64,000 bases of DNA, taken from NCBI RefSeq assembly GCF_001667015.1, contig NZ_LZIS01000202.1, positions 1 through 64,000 of the forward strand. Reading direction: 5' to 3'. The notes below the pieces were generated by a model. It did not search any database, was not told the DNA's origin, and was given only the letters and a program-made list of their open reading frames with translations. Shown piece by piece: positions 53,225 through 63,183 of this stretch. Within the stretch, counting starts at the first letter, position 1. Each line of letters begins with the position of its first letter. Both the position numbers and the translations under genes were made by a program. Source of the stretch: Mycobacterium sp. E3198. Lineage in GTDB: Bacteria > Actinomycetota > Actinomycetes > Mycobacteriales > Mycobacteriaceae.

Positions 53225-53527
53225 CTAGCTCGGTGCGCCGAAGAGGTCGATCGGCTTGCTGCCCGGCGCCAGGGTGACGATCGCGCGCTTGGTGCTCTTG
53301 CGCTTGCCGTATCCGGTGCGGGTGCGCTTGCGCTTGCCCTGTCGATTCGCGGTGTTCACCGACGCGACCTTGACGGAAAAGATCTTCTCGACAGCGATCT
53401 TGATCTGCGTCTTGTTCGAGTCGGGGTGCACCACGAAGGTGTAGACGTTCTCGTCGAGGAGCCCGTAGGACTTCTCGGAGATGACCGGCGCCAGGATGAT
53501 GTCGCGGGGGTCAGCGATGGTCGCCAT
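53225..53527 (-). CDS. rplW: 50S ribosomal protein L23
   Basis: 100 residues. [20 protein letters not shown], then [20 protein letters not shown] are L23 signatures. It is the docking site for trigger factor and SRP at the exit tunnel. It overlaps rplD by one base. Confidence 0.97.
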   Translation of the reverse strand: MATIADPRDIILAPVISEKSYGLLDENVYTFVVHPDSNKTQIKIAVEKIFSVKVASVNTANRQGKRKRTRTGYGKRKSTKRAIVTLAPGSKPIDLFGAPS

Positions 53528-54183
53528 CAGGCCGAAACCTCCTCGGCAGAACTGGTGTTGGCCGCGATGTAGGCGTTGAGGGCCTCGACGCTGAACACCA
53601 CGTCGTCGGAGCGCAGCACGTCATAGGTGTTGAGCTGGTCGGGCGCCAGCACGTGCACGCCCGGCAGGTTGCGCACGCTCTTCGCACCGGTCTCGTCGGT
53701 GCGGCCGATGACGAGCAGCACCTGCTTGCGCTCGGTGAGCGTGCCCAGAAATGCCTTGGCGCTCTTGGTGGACGGGGCCTGGCCCGCGACCAACTCGGTG
53801 ATGGCGTGGATGCGTCCGTTGCGCGCACGGTCGGACAGCGCACCCCGCAACGCCGCGGCGATCATCTTCTTGGGCGTGCGCTGGCTGTAGTCGCGCGGCT
53901 TCGGACCGTGCACGACGCCACCGCCGGTGAACTGCGGGGCCCGCGTCGAACCCTGCCGGGCACGGCCGGTGCCCTTCTGCCGGTACGGCTTGCGCCCGCC
54001 GCCGCTGACGTCGCCGCGCGTCTTGGTCGAGTGCGTGCCCTGTCGGGCGGCCGCCCGCTGGGCCGTGACGACCTGGTGCATCAGCGCGATGTTGGCCTCG
54101 ACGTCAAACAATTCGGCGGGCAGCTCGATGGTGCCGTCGACCTTGCCGTCGGGCGTCTTCACGTCAATCTTCTGCGCTGCCAT
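53527..54183 (-). CDS. rplD: 50S ribosomal protein L4
   Basis: 218 residues. The tunnel-loop signature [20 protein letters not shown], then [20 protein letters not shown] is clear. In E. coli L4 also represses the S10 operon; whether it acts on the hairpins upstream of rpsJ here is unknown. Its C-terminus ends in a short Ser/Ala stretch. Confidence 0.97.
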   Translation of the reverse strand: MAAQKIDVKTPDGKVDGTIELPAELFDVEANIALMHQVVTAQRAAARQGTHSTKTRGDVSGGGRKPYRQKGTGRARQGSTRAPQFTGGGVVHGPKPRDYSQRTPKKMIAAALRGALSDRARNGRIHAITELVAGQAPSTKSAKAFLGTLTERKQVLLVIGRTDETGAKSVRNLPGVHVLAPDQLNTYDVLRSDDVVFSVEALNAYIAANTSSAEEVSA

Positions 54184-54836
54184 TACTTCTCACCTCGTTT
54201 GATCGCGCTGCGGACCATCACGAGCCCACCGGTGCGGCCGGGGACCGCACCCTTGATCAGCAGCACGCCGTTCTCGGTATCGACCTTGTGCACCACCAGG
54301 TTCTGCACGGTCACCCGGTCGTTGCCCATCCGGCCGGCCATCCTGGTGCCCTTGAACACCCGCGCCGGGGTGGCGCAGCCGCCGATGGAGCCCGGCCGGC
54401 GGTGCACCGCCTGGGCACCGTGGCTGGCGCCCTGACCGCGAAAGCCGTGCCGCTTCATGGTTCCGGCGAAGCCCTTGCCCTTGGAGGTGCCGGTCACGTC
54501 GACGTAGGCGCCGTCGGCGAAGATCTCGGCCGTCAGCTCCTGGCCGACCTCGTATTCGGCGGCGGCGTCCGGATTGTCCAGACGCAGCTCGGCCAGATAC
54601 CGGCGCGGGTTGACGCCCGCCGCGGTGTACTGACCGGTCACCGGCTTGTTGACCTTGCGCGGGCTGATCTCTCCGTAAGCCAGCTGCACGGCGCTGTAGC
54701 CGTCGCGCTCCGGCGTGCGGATGCGGGTCACCACGTTGGGGCCGGCCTTGACCACCGTCACCGGCACAACCCTGTTGTTCTCGTCGAACACCTGCGTCAT
54801 GCCCAGCTTGGTGCCCAGAATGCCTTTTCTTGCCAT
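54183..54836 (-). CDS. rplC: 50S ribosomal protein L3
   Basis: 217 residues. [20 protein letters not shown] and the loop [20 protein letters not shown] are L3 signatures. It starts 50S assembly near the peptidyl transferase centre. It overlaps rplD by one base and follows rpsJ by 14 bp. Confidence 0.97.
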   Translation of the reverse strand: MARKGILGTKLGMTQVFDENNRVVPVTVVKAGPNVVTRIRTPERDGYSAVQLAYGEISPRKVNKPVTGQYTAAGVNPRRYLAELRLDNPDAAAEYEVGQELTAEIFADGAYVDVTGTSKGKGFAGTMKRHGFRGQGASHGAQAVHRRPGSIGGCATPARVFKGTRMAGRMGNDRVTVQNLVVHKVDTENGVLLIKGAVPGRTGGLVMVRSAIKRGEK

Positions 54837-54850
54837 GAGTCCTGGAGCTC

Positions 54851-55156
54851 CTACTGGATGTTGACGTCGACGCTGGCCGGCAGATCGATGCGCATCAGCG
54901 CGTCGACGGTCTTCGGCGTCGGATCGAGGATGTCAATCAACCGCTTGTGCGTACGCATCTCGAAGTGCTCCCGCGAGTCCTTGTACTTGTGCGGAGAGCG
55001 GATGACGCAATACACGTTCTTCTCGGTCGGCAGCGGCACCGGACCTACGACGCTGGCACCCGTGCGGACGACGGTCTCGACGATTTTGCGCGCCGATGCG
55101 TCGATAGCCTCATGGTCGTAGGCCTTAAGCCTGATGCGGATCTTCTGTCCCGCCAC
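54851..55156 (-). CDS. rpsJ: 30S ribosomal protein S10
   Basis: 101 residues. [20 protein letters not shown] and [20 protein letters not shown] are S10 signatures; NusE activity in antitermination is known for the family. First gene of the S10 block. GTG start with GGGTAGGGAAAG upstream as ribosome binding site. Confidence 0.97.
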   Translation of the reverse strand: MAGQKIRIRLKAYDHEAIDASARKIVETVVRTGASVVGPVPLPTEKNVYCVIRSPHKYKDSREHFEMRTHKRLIDILDPTPKTVDALMRIDLPASVDVNIQ

Positions 55157-55503
55157 GCTTTCCCTACCCTTACTCCTCTTGAAGCCCGGTATCCGGGCTT
55201 ACGTCCATGTCTCAGTGCCCCCCAGCGCGCGAATCGGCCGCCCAAACGTTGGGCCGGTCGAGCGTCGCGCCGGATACTGCGCCGCTGTTTACCTGTCGTG
55301 GTCCACCGGCCCCCGCGGTCGGGTGTGTCACCCTGACGCAGCCTCTTTCGCGGCCAAAATTGGTCGCGTTCCGAGGATGGGACCGGACGCGCCCGGTTGG
55401 GCGCTGGTCGTATGCCCAGCCAGGGAGAACCCGGCGAAAGGCAACCCGAACAGTATGCCCTAGATCGCGTCGCGGACAAAATTCCGGGGACGGCGTCGAG
55501 GCC
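55157..55503 (-). promoter_or_regulatory. S10 operon leader and promoter region (no gene seen)
   Basis: 347 bp without a supported gene between rpsJ and the TetR gene, both minus strand. Two perfect hairpins lie in the likely leader: AAGCCCGG-TAT-CCGGGCTT (55182-55200), 25 bp upstream of the rpsJ start, and GCCCAA-ACG-TTGGGC (55240-55254). They may take part in control of ribosomal protein synthesis. Promoter boxes are not confidently identified. Confidence 0.5.
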
Positions 55504-56112
55504 TCAGGCACCTGCCGATTCGGTGCTCGCCGCGTCGGCCCGGTGCTGCGCGCGCTGAACATGCAGGAAACCGTCCACGGCCGCGCGCGCACACTCCCGA
55601 TAGTCGAAGTCGGGCAGGGTGGACAGGCGGCCCAGCACCAGCGGGCCGATCAGCAGGGCGATCGCCCGCGATCGGTCGACCTCACCCAGTTCGGCGGCCG
55701 CCTCGGGGCTGTCGAACACGGCGTCGAACGGCGCGGCGTACTGCTGGGCGATGCGTTCGCGCAACGAGGTGATCGAACAGTCGTTGGCGCGGCCATCGCC
55801 CGGTTCCGGCAACCCTTCCAGGTCCGGTCCCAGCGCCAGCCACGACATGGCGGTCAGCAGGGCCGGCGCCTGGGCCACGGCTTCGGCCTGAGCCAACACC
55901 AACGCGACAAGCCGATCGCGCAGCGAGCCCTCCTCCGGTGGCGTCGGCGATGGCGGGATCAGGCTGTTGAACGCCGCCGCCAGCAAATCATTCCCACTCG
56001 GGAAGTGGCGATACAGCGTCGCCCTCGCTACGTTGGCGGTGCGGGTGACCGCGTCGACGGTCACTGCGCTCGGACCTCCGGAACGCAGAAGCGCGGCCGC
56101 CGCTTCGAGCAA
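55504..56112 (-). CDS. TetR-family transcriptional repressor
   Basis: About 202 residues from the TTG at 56112. The helix-turn-helix (PSAVTVDAVTRTANVARATL, then YRHFPSGNDLLAAAF) is at the N-terminus; the rest is a helical ligand domain. The frame stays open upstream (PRPARSRARLLEAAAALL), so the true start is probably ~10-16 residues earlier, possibly a rare ATT at 56160 with a GAGAGGTGG-like site before it. It is divergent from an MFS drug exporter and very likely represses it. Confidence 0.88.
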   Translation of the reverse strand: MLEAAAALLRSGGPSAVTVDAVTRTANVARATLYRHFPSGNDLLAAAFNSLIPPSPTPPEEGSLRDRLVALVLAQAEAVAQAPALLTAMSWLALGPDLEGLPEPGDGRANDCSITSLRERIAQQYAAPFDAVFDSPEAAAELGEVDRSRAIALLIGPLVLGRLSTLPDFDYRECARAAVDGFLHVQRAQHRADAASTESAGA

Positions 56113-56208
56113 CCGGGCCCGGGACCGCGCCGGGCGGGGATCGGTACTTCCGCCGGTAATTGTGAGCCACCTCTCCGTTTTGGAGCCGGGATTATCGGCT
56201 ACTTCACA

Positions 56209-56221
56209 AGACTATCGGTCT
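56209..56221. promoter_or_regulatory. Candidate TetR operator between tetR and MFS gene
   Basis: AGAC-TATCG-GTCT, a palindrome with 4-bp arms and 5-bp centre, 35 bp upstream of the MFS start in the divergent spacer. A second TATCGG occurs at about 56194. Its position suits repression of both genes. Confidence 0.4.
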
Positions 56222-56256
56222 CAAAACTTCTACGCCCCCGTTAGGAGGCGCTTCCT

Positions 56257-57873
56257 ATGGTCGAAACGCTGGTACGGCCTGATCAGCGTACTGACGCGAC
56301 GGGCATCGGCGGAAGCCCACGCGCCCGAGCATGGACCCTGACCGTCGCCTGCATGGGCGTCGGGCTGGTCGTCGGGTCGATGACGGCGCTGAACACCGCG
56401 CTGGGCGACCTCGCGGTGGCCACGTCCGCGACGCAGACGCAGCTGACCTGGATCGTGGACGGCTACACCTTGGCGCTGGCGTGCCTGCTGCTTCCCGCGG
56501 GAGCCATCGGCGACCGCTACGGCAGACGCGGGGCGCTGCTGACCGGTTTGGTGGTCTTCGCGCTCGGCTCGGCCGCACCGGCGATCTTCCATGACCCCCT
56601 GGAGATCATCGCGGGCCGGGCGGTGGCCGGTGCCGGCGCCGCCTTCGTGATGCCCGCGACGCTGTCGCTGCTGACCGTCGCGTATCCGAAAGAAGATCGG
56701 ATGAAGGCCGTGGGCATCTGGGCCGGCACCGCCGGCTCCGGTGGCGTCCTCGGCATGCTGGGTTCTGGTCTGCTGCTTCGCTTTTGGGACTGGCATGCGA
56801 TCTTCTGGTCGCTGGGCATAGCCGGGATGGTGATCTTCGCCCTGGGGTGCACCGTCGCGTCGTCGCGCGAAGCCGACGCTCCCCGCGTCGATTGGCTCGG
56901 TGCGGTCCTCATCGCCAGTGCCGTCGCAATCGCGGTGTTCGCCATCCTCGAAGCGCCCGACCGCGGGTGGACGGACCTGCTGGTCTGGGGCGGCCTGGTC
57001 GCGGGGGCGGTCATCGCCGTCGTGTTCGGTGTCGTCGAGTTCCGGTGGCGGCGAAACCCGCTGCTGGACGTCCGGTTGTTCGCCGATCCCAATTTCGCGA
57101 CCGGGGTGGCCGCGATCGTCATGCTGTTCGGCGCGACATTCGGGTTCTTCTACATCGGCATGCAATACGTCCAGCAAATCATGGGTTACTCGCCGCTGAC
57201 GACGGCGATCGCCTTCGGTCCATTCATGGTGCCGCTGGGCATCTTCTCGGCGCTGTCGTTCTGGTATGTGCCCAAGCTGGGACTGCGGCTCGTGCTGTTC
57301 GTCGGCACGCTGTTCATGGCCGTTGGCTTCGCGTGCATGTACGGACTGGGCCTGCACTCGACGTATTCGCAGTTCTCCTGGCCGACGCTGATACTCGCCA
57401 CGGGAATCGGAATATGCACGGCGCCCACGACTTCGGCGATCATGAGCGCAGTTCCGGACGAAAAGCAGGGCGTTGCCTCCGCGGTCAACGACACATCCCG
57501 CGAGATGGGCGGGGCGTTGGGGATCGCGGTCGCCGGCTCGATCCTGGCCGGTCGCTACTCCCACGAGCTCGCACCGAGGTTGGCCGAATTCCCCGCCCCG
57601 GTTCGCGGACCAGCCACCGATTCGCTGGCCAAGGCCGTCGAAGTGGCGGGCAAGCTGGGACCGCAGGGACGCCAGCTGGCCGACCTCAGCAAATCCGCAT
57701 TCCTGACCGCCCTGCACGCTTCGACCATCACGATGGCTGTGATCGTCGCCATCGTCGCGGTGTTGATCGGATTGTGGGCACCGGGGCGCGACGGGCGCCA
57801 ACTACGCCCGGTGCGCCGGCTTGTCGCCAGGGCCAAGCCGGGCGCCGGCCGGCATCGGGTCGCGCCGCGTTGA
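56257..57873 (+). CDS. MFS transporter, DHA2 (14-helix) drug:H+ antiporter type
   Basis: 538 residues with about 14 hydrophobic helices. Motif A between helices 2 and 3 (GAIGDRYGRRGALLTGLVVF), helix 1 MGVGLVVGSMTALNTALGDL and the proton-coupling motif C-type helix GIWAGTAGSGGVLGMLGSGL are typical of EmrB/QacA exporters. The C-terminus is basic (RRLVARAKPGAGRHRV). GGAGG lies 8 nt before the ATG. Likely exports a drug or a cell metabolite under control of the divergent TetR. Confidence 0.92.
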   Translation: MVETLVRPDQRTDATGIGGSPRARAWTLTVACMGVGLVVGSMTALNTALGDLAVATSATQTQLTWIVDGYTLALACLLLPAGAIGDRYGRRGALLTGLVVFALGSAAPAIFHDPLEIIAGRAVAGAGAAFVMPATLSLLTVAYPKEDRMKAVGIWAGTAGSGGVLGMLGSGLLLRFWDWHAIFWSLGIAGMVIFALGCTVASSREADAPRVDWLGAVLIASAVAIAVFAILEAPDRGWTDLLVWGGLVAGAVIAVVFGVVEFRWRRNPLLDVRLFADPNFATGVAAIVMLFGATFGFFYIGMQYVQQIMGYSPLTTAIAFGPFMVPLGIFSALSFWYVPKLGLRLVLFVGTLFMAVGFACMYGLGLHSTYSQFSWPTLILATGIGICTAPTTSAIMSAVPDEKQGVASAVNDTSREMGGALGIAVAGSILAGRYSHELAPRLAEFPAPVRGPATDSLAKAVEVAGKLGPQGRQLADLSKSAFLTALHASTITMAVIVAIVAVLIGLWAPGRDGRQLRPVRRLVARAKPGAGRHRVAPR

Positions 57874-58722
57874 TGGCCAATGCCGCTGGCGGAGAACCAC
57901 ACCGGCCGACCGAGGATCCGGTGATCGGGGCGCGCCGCGGCTAATTTCTGCTGCACCAGCCACCAATCCGGCCCAGATGCTTGCGAACATCCGCGCGGCG
58001 TGGTATCAGAAAATATATATCGACAGGTACAGGTCATCTCGCAGGTTGAGGTGGGTGTGATGTTGATGGGCGTCGACTCGCTCAGCAAACAACAGGTGAC
58101 GTCGGATTCGCCGGTGTGCCCGGCGGTCATCGAGGCGGCGGCGATCGTGGAGGCCGAATGGATGCGCCTCAGTTTGTCGGGCCGCCCGGCTCGCCGTGTC
58201 ACCTGTGAGCGGCCCGCGCCCCGGCAAGATCGCCGCCGGGCCGGCACCTTCGTGACGACACAGCCCAGACCGCGCACATTGCCACCCGGCGGCGCTGAGC
58301 TGCGCGTTCGATGGCCGTCCTGCAGGGTATGGGCCCGGGAACGATCGCCTCCGGCGGCCGCGTGAGACGCAGCTCGCCGGTCGAGTTCTGCCGAAGGGAG
58401 GTGATGCAAGAAGCCGGAACGTCGTACCGTCCACGAATATTGCGACGCAGAGTCCGCGCCTGACGGAAAGTCAGCGACGCCCCAGCCACTTGTCGTGGCC
58501 ATCTACGTGGACTGCACGACGTCAGTTTCGCGAGCGGGTCGCGCCCGGCTCGATCTCCCTCACATCGGGCGGCTGGCGCGGCCCGCTCCCCATTGGGTGA
58601 TGGCGCTAGGTGAACATCGGCCGAAAACGCCTCGGCGACCCCGGGGAGGGCACTAGCATCCAGTTGAGCGGAGTCCGTTGCGTGGGGAAACGGACGGCGT
58701 CGAGGCTAGCCGGGGGAGCGGA
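57874..58722. other. 849-bp region without a supported gene
   Basis: Several frames are open but none has convincing codon use, a family or a ribosome binding site. A plus frame at 58000-58365 starts QKIYIDRY-like text over an AT-rich patch (AAAATATATATCGA near 58012-58023) and then turns into Arg/Pro-rich noise. The last ~100 bp should contain the promoter of the PE gene. It may hold decayed coding DNA. Confidence 0.5.
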
Positions 58723-59574
58723 ATGTCCTATGTGATCGCAGCGCCGGAGTACGTGGCGGCCGCCGCGATGGATCTGACGAACATCGGATCCATGGTCAGC
58801 GACGCCAACTCAGCCGCGCTGGGTCCGGTTTCGAGCGTGCTGCCTGCCGGCGCCGACGAGGTATCGGCGAGCATCGCAAGCCTGTTCGACGCGCACGCCC
58901 AGATCTACCAGGCCCTCAGCGCGGCGGCGCAGGCGTTTCACACCCAGTTCGTGCAGCTGATGAGCGCCGGCGCCGAGCAATACGCCCTTACCGAGGCCGC
59001 CAACGCCAGCCCCCTGCAAACGGTCCAAAGCATGGTCGGCGGCAACGTACCCGGCCAGTCGCTGTCGACTGCGCAACCGTTGCTGGGCACCGCCGCGTCG
59101 GCGGGCTCGGCGGCGGCGGGTGTGCCGGCGGCCATGGCCGGCCTGTCGGGCGGAGCGGCGCCGGCCGCACCGGCGGCATCCGTTGCGTCGGCGGTCGCGC
59201 CGGCGCCCGTCGCACCGGTTTCGATGCTGCCCGCCGGCACGCCGCTGGCGGCGGCGCCGGCCGCGGCGCCGGCGGCTGCGCCGGTTGCCGCGATGCAGCC
59301 GGCAACGCCGGGCTACGCCCCCGCGGCCGCGGAGGTGGTCACGCCGGCACCCGCCGCCGCGCCGGTGGAAGCGGCGCCGGTGGAAGCGCCGGCATTCAAT
59401 CCGGTAACGGCGGCCCAGGCGATGCCGATCGGCACGCCGGTCAGCGCGGCGCCCGCGGCGACACCGAACTATTCCCCGGCGACGCCGGCATACTCCCCCG
59501 CGTCGGCGGCGGCCCATGAGGAGCAGCCGGTGGCGGCGGGCGTGCCGATCGAGATGGAGCCTTACTCGGCCTGA
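58723..59574 (+). CDS. PE-family protein with Pro/Ala-rich C-terminus
   Basis: 283 residues. Residues 1-95 are a PE domain (SYVIAAPEYVAAAAMDLTNI start, then helices with FHTQFVQLMSAGAEQYALTE); PE proteins are exported by ESX type VII systems, usually paired with a PPE. Residues ~110-283 are Ala/Pro-rich with PAAAPAAAPVAAM, PVEAAPVEAPAF and SPATPAYSPASA runs rather than PGRS Gly repeats. ATG at 58723 follows GGGGGAGCGGA. No PPE gene is adjacent. It is convergent with mftG. Confidence 0.88.
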   Translation: MSYVIAAPEYVAAAAMDLTNIGSMVSDANSAALGPVSSVLPAGADEVSASIASLFDAHAQIYQALSAAAQAFHTQFVQLMSAGAEQYALTEAANASPLQTVQSMVGGNVPGQSLSTAQPLLGTAASAGSAAAGVPAAMAGLSGGAAPAAPAASVASAVAPAPVAPVSMLPAGTPLAAAPAAAPAAAPVAAMQPATPGYAPAAAEVVTPAPAAAPVEAAPVEAPAFNPVTAAQAMPIGTPVSAAPAATPNYSPATPAYSPASAAAHEEQPVAAGVPIEMEPYSA

Positions 59575-59604
59575 TTCTCCGAGTCATCGGAGAACCCGTC
59601 GCGG

Positions 59605-61026
59605 CTACGCAACGAATTCCGCGGCGCGGTGCCCGAGCATCACGACGGTCGCGTGCGGGCCCCGGCTAGTGATCGCGGGCAGGATGGACCCGTCGATCAC
59701 CCAAAGGTTTTCCACGCCCAATACTCGGCAGCGCGGGTCGACGACGGCCCCCATGGGGGCGGTGCCGCAAAGGTGCTGGCAGGTCGACCACACCGGCGAG
59801 CCGACAACGGTTGTGGGGCCGGCCAATTCGCGGGCCAGTTCAGCGCCCCGGCGCAGCGCGGCGACGTCGTCGGGCTGGCTGTCGTAGCGGTGCTCGATCC
59901 GCGGCGGGACGGCCGGATCCGGGGAGACCAGCGTCACGCGGCCGCGTGCCCGCGGGCGCATGAGCGCCACTCCGATGTGCGGCCAGTCGGGATGCCCCGC
60001 GGTCCCGTCACCGGTCATCGCGACGAACCCGCCCGTGTACGGCCTGATCTCGAGCCCGTCGTCGGTGCCCAGCACCACCTCCACCACGGGCCGGCCCGGC
60101 GCCACGGTCCAGTTCGTCGGCAACACCCATTCGGGGTGGTCACTGCACGACGTGGCCACCGGCAGCGGCGCCAGCACCGGGACGCCGGCGGCCCGCAACA
60201 TCCGTTCGTCGCCGATGCCCGACAGCATCAGCAGGTGGGCGGACTGGATCGCCCCGGCGCACAACACTATTCGGTCGGCGGTCAGCTCCATCGGGCCGTG
60301 CGGGCCGACCGCGTCCACGCCGACCACCGTCGTCCCGGAAAAACGCAGTCGCACCGCCCGGGTGCGCTCCAGCAACACCAGGTTGGGCCGCCCCAGCGCC
60401 GGCAGCAGGTATGCGGCGCCGGAGCCGGTGCGCACGCCGTCGACGATGTTCAGCGGAACCGCACCCAGCCCCGAAATCGGTTCCGGCCCACAGTCATTGA
60501 GATCATCGATCCACCGAAATCCGAAGCTCTCGGCGGCCGCGATGAAAGCCTCCGTGGTGCCGGTCATTTCGCGGGTCCGACGCACGGCGATCGGTCCGGT
60601 CTTGCCGTGGGCCGGCCCATCGTAATCGAGGTCGGTCTCGATGGCGCGGAAGTGCTCGAGCACCTCCGGCCATGTCCAGCCGGGCTGCGGCGCCCGGCCG
60701 AAATCGCTCGCGAGAGCGCGGCAGAAGTAGCCGCCGTTGATCGCGCCCGAACCACCCACCGTCTTCCCGCGCACGATCGGGAGCTTGAGATCGTGCCGGT
60801 CGGTGAGGTGGGTCAGGAAGCGCTCGGCCACCGGGCTGCCGACCCCGATCGGCAGTTGCAACCCATTGGCGGTCAACGCCAGCAATTCCGGATCCGACAG
60901 GCCGGGGCCGGCCTCCAGGACGGTCACCGTGCGGCCGGGATCGCTGGAAAGGCGCTCGGCAACAACTGATCCGGCGCTGCCGGCGCCGACGATCAGCACG
61001 TCGCTGCGCGGGACGGCCGCGGTCAA
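59605..61026 (-). CDS. mftG: Mycofactocin-associated GMC-family oxidoreductase
   Basis: About 473 residues, GMC oxidoreductase. FAD motif VLIVGAGSAGSVVAERLSSD at the N-terminus, VRGKTVGGSGAINGGYFCRA, LCAGAIQSAHLLMLSGIGDE and C-terminal QHLCGTAPMGAVVDP plus SILPAITSRGPHATVVMLGH are family motifs. MftG is linked to reoxidation of reduced mycofactocin and electron transfer to the respiratory chain. The start is uncertain; TTG at 61026 (LTAAVPRSD) is the most downstream that keeps the FAD motif. It begins 16 bp after mftF. Confidence 0.92.
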   Translation of the reverse strand: MTAAVPRSDVLIVGAGSAGSVVAERLSSDPGRTVTVLEAGPGLSDPELLALTANGLQLPIGVGSPVAERFLTHLTDRHDLKLPIVRGKTVGGSGAINGGYFCRALASDFGRAPQPGWTWPEVLEHFRAIETDLDYDGPAHGKTGPIAVRRTREMTGTTEAFIAAAESFGFRWIDDLNDCGPEPISGLGAVPLNIVDGVRTGSGAAYLLPALGRPNLVLLERTRAVRLRFSGTTVVGVDAVGPHGPMELTADRIVLCAGAIQSAHLLMLSGIGDERMLRAAGVPVLAPLPVATSCSDHPEWVLPTNWTVAPGRPVVEVVLGTDDGLEIRPYTGGFVAMTGDGTAGHPDWPHIGVALMRPRARGRVTLVSPDPAVPPRIEHRYDSQPDDVAALRRGAELARELAGPTTVVGSPVWSTCQHLCGTAPMGAVVDPRCRVLGVENLWVIDGSILPAITSRGPHATVVMLGHRAAEFVA

Positions 61027-61042
61027 AGCGGCTTCAAGACCA

Positions 61043-62455
61043 CTAGGTGCGGATCTGCGGCTTGAGCGCGCGCACGTTGCGTTCGCGCGCCACACCCCAC
61101 CACAGCCCGAGGCCGTAGGCCAGGTCGTCGACGCGCTTGAGCATCAGGTAGGTCAGCAGCCCGATCGGTTCGGCCTCGTCGCCCGTGGCGTCGCGGCGGC
61201 GGAGCCAGTCCACCACGCCGTCCAGGACGGCGGCGACCAGCACGACGTGTCTGCAGTGGCGCGACAGGACGGCCGCGAGCAACGCCACCGGCCAGTAGTG
61301 CCGGCAGACCGCCGACGCGAGTTGCAGTGCCGCCGCCCACAGACCGCGGGTGGCGATCGTCGCGACATCCCACAGCGAGGTCTCGGCGCTGCGCATGGCC
61401 TTGGCGATCCGACGGCCCGTCACCAGCGCGACCACGATCGAGGCGAGCTGGCCGAGGCTGGTCCCCAGCGCCATGAGCGTCCAGGCCATCAACGCCCAGC
61501 CGGAGATCACCACGGGCGCCGTCTTGTCCGGGTGGCGCACGGACAGCGGGGCGGCCGAGCCGCCATAGAATGCCTTGCGCGCAAGCCAGTCCCGCAGTTC
61601 GGTGCGGTGATCGTGCGCGACCTGCGCGATCGGCTCGTAGCGCAGGCGGGCGCCCGCTTCGATGAGCCGCCAGCACAGGTCGACGTCCTCGCCGGACTGC
61701 ATGGTCTCGTCGAACCCGCCCACGCCGCGCAGGGCCGAGCGGCGGCAGATGATGGCCGCGCTGGGGACGTAGGACACCGTGCTGTGGGGCAGCACCGGGG
61801 CCTCGCGCTCCCCGAGGTCCAGCGACGAGTGCACCGCCTCGTAGCGCGCCACCACGTTCTCGCTGTGCGACAACCCGACGATGCGCGGCGCGACCAGGGC
61901 GACGGTGGGGTCGCAGAAGTGACCGAGCAGGGCCTCCAGCCAACCCCGGCGCGGCGTCACGTCGGAGTCCAGGAAGGCGACGAAGTCGGTCGTGCAGGCG
62001 GCCAGCCCGGTGTTGCGCGCCGCCGCCGGGCCCTTGCTGTAGGAGTGGCGCAGCACCTCGACGTCGCAGTGGGCGCCGATGAAGTCCTCGGGCTCGATGG
62101 GCGGGTAGGAGCCGTCGTCGACCACCACGACGCGCAGCCCGCGCAGTGAGCTGACCAGGCGCCGCACGCCGGACACGTTGTCGCGCACCGGGATTACCAC
62201 GGTCACGTCACGGTGCGACGGTCCGCCCGCGGGCCGGGGGTGGGCCACCGTGGCGTCGAGCAGGGTGCGGGCCAGCTGCGCGCTGATGTCGTCGCGGACC
62301 TTCAGCCGGCCGTCGGACAGCATGCTCTGGGCGGCCGGAGCCAGCTTCAGCAGGCGCGTCGGGGACCCACCCAGCAGGGCCGAGCCGTCGCCGAGCACCC
62401 GCACGCGACGATCGACCTGAACGGCGAACCCGTCCGGCAACCGGGTGGCCGTCAT
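61043..62455 (-). CDS. mftF: Mycofactocin glycosyltransferase
   Basis: 470 residues, equal to Rv0696. Family 2 glycosyltransferase: an N-terminal wHTH-like region, then [35 protein letters not shown] (DxD-type) and [20 protein letters not shown], with hydrophobic helices in the C-terminal third. It adds an oligosaccharide chain of beta-1,4-glucose units to mycofactocin precursors. Start overlaps the mftE stop (ATGA). Confidence 0.95.
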   Translation of the reverse strand: MTATRLPDGFAVQVDRRVRVLGDGSALLGGSPTRLLKLAPAAQSMLSDGRLKVRDDISAQLARTLLDATVAHPRPAGGPSHRDVTVVIPVRDNVSGVRRLVSSLRGLRVVVVDDGSYPPIEPEDFIGAHCDVEVLRHSYSKGPAAARNTGLAACTTDFVAFLDSDVTPRRGWLEALLGHFCDPTVALVAPRIVGLSHSENVVARYEAVHSSLDLGEREAPVLPHSTVSYVPSAAIICRRSALRGVGGFDETMQSGEDVDLCWRLIEAGARLRYEPIAQVAHDHRTELRDWLARKAFYGGSAAPLSVRHPDKTAPVVISGWALMAWTLMALGTSLGQLASIVVALVTGRRIAKAMRSAETSLWDVATIATRGLWAAALQLASAVCRHYWPVALLAAVLSRHCRHVVLVAAVLDGVVDWLRRRDATGDEAEPIGLLTYLMLKRVDDLAYGLGLWWGVARERNVRALKPQIRT

Positions 62456-63183
62456 GTGAGCATCCCGTCGGGCCCGGGTGACCACCGGGCGACTCGACGG
62501 ACACAATCGTCGACCATCTCGCCGAAGATGCGCTTGCCCTCGGCGGCGGTCGCGGTCGTCGGGTCGCCCAGCACCCCGACCGGGCTGACCGCCGCCACTC
62601 CCCCGCGACGCATCGCGGGGAGCAGGTCCGGCAGTGGCGCCCGGTTGCCGGCGATCCACCGGTCGGTCAGCACCTCGGTCGGTGAGATATGGAGCAACAC
62701 GGATGTTTCGGTATGGCCGGCGTGGGCGTCCCCGGCGGGGGCCACACACGGGCACCACCCGGCGTCCCGTCCTTCGGCGCGCAGCCGTGCGACCGCCGCG
62801 CTCAATGCGCCGACGTTGCCACCGTGGCCGTTGACGAAGACCAGGCTCGGCGCCCAGCACGCGGCTGACCTGCCGTACTCCACCAGGAGCAGCGCCAGGG
62901 CCTCGGTGCCGATCGAGATCGTGCCGGCGAAGTCTTGGTGCTCGCCGCTGGCGCCGTAGGCAATGGCCGGCGCGACCAGCCAGGGTTGTTCGAGACGCGC
63001 CCGGGCCCCTCGGGCGACCGCGGCCGCGATGCGGGTGTCGGTGTCCAACGGCAGGTGCGGACCATGTTGTTCAGTCGACCCCAGCGGGACCATTATCGAC
63101 GGCGAGGTACTCAATAGCTGGCTCGACGTCGCCGTTCCTAATTCGCCGAGTACGGGCACTGGCTGATGGTAGGACGAATTCAC
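62452..63183 (-). CDS. mftE: Mycofactocin peptidase (creatininase-like)
   Basis: 243 residues. Creatininase-family metal sites: [20 protein letters not shown] (Glu, His, Asp), VNGHGGNVG (His) and [12 protein letters not shown] (Glu). It cleaves the MftA peptide to release the Val-Tyr-derived core (AHDP). GTG at 63183 gives [15 protein letters not shown], aligning with the M. tuberculosis start; the frame is open to 63291 but that part looks non-coding. A 175-bp gap separates it from mftD. Confidence 0.93.
   Translation of the reverse strand: MNSSYHQPVPVLGELGTATSSQLLSTSPSIMVPLGSTEQHGPHLPLDTDTRIAAAVARGARARLEQPWLVAPAIAYGASGEHQDFAGTISIGTEALALLLVEYGRSAACWAPSLVFVNGHGGNVGALSAAVARLRAEGRDAGWCPCVAPAGDAHAGHTETSVLLHISPTEVLTDRWIAGNRAPLPDLLPAMRRGGVAAVSPVGVLGDPTTATAAEGKRIFGEMVDDCVRRVARWSPGPDGMLT

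Noticed and set aside
58810..59517. Arg-rich minus frame opposite the PE gene
   Set aside because: Mirror of the Ala/Pro-rich PE tail; low-complexity artefact.
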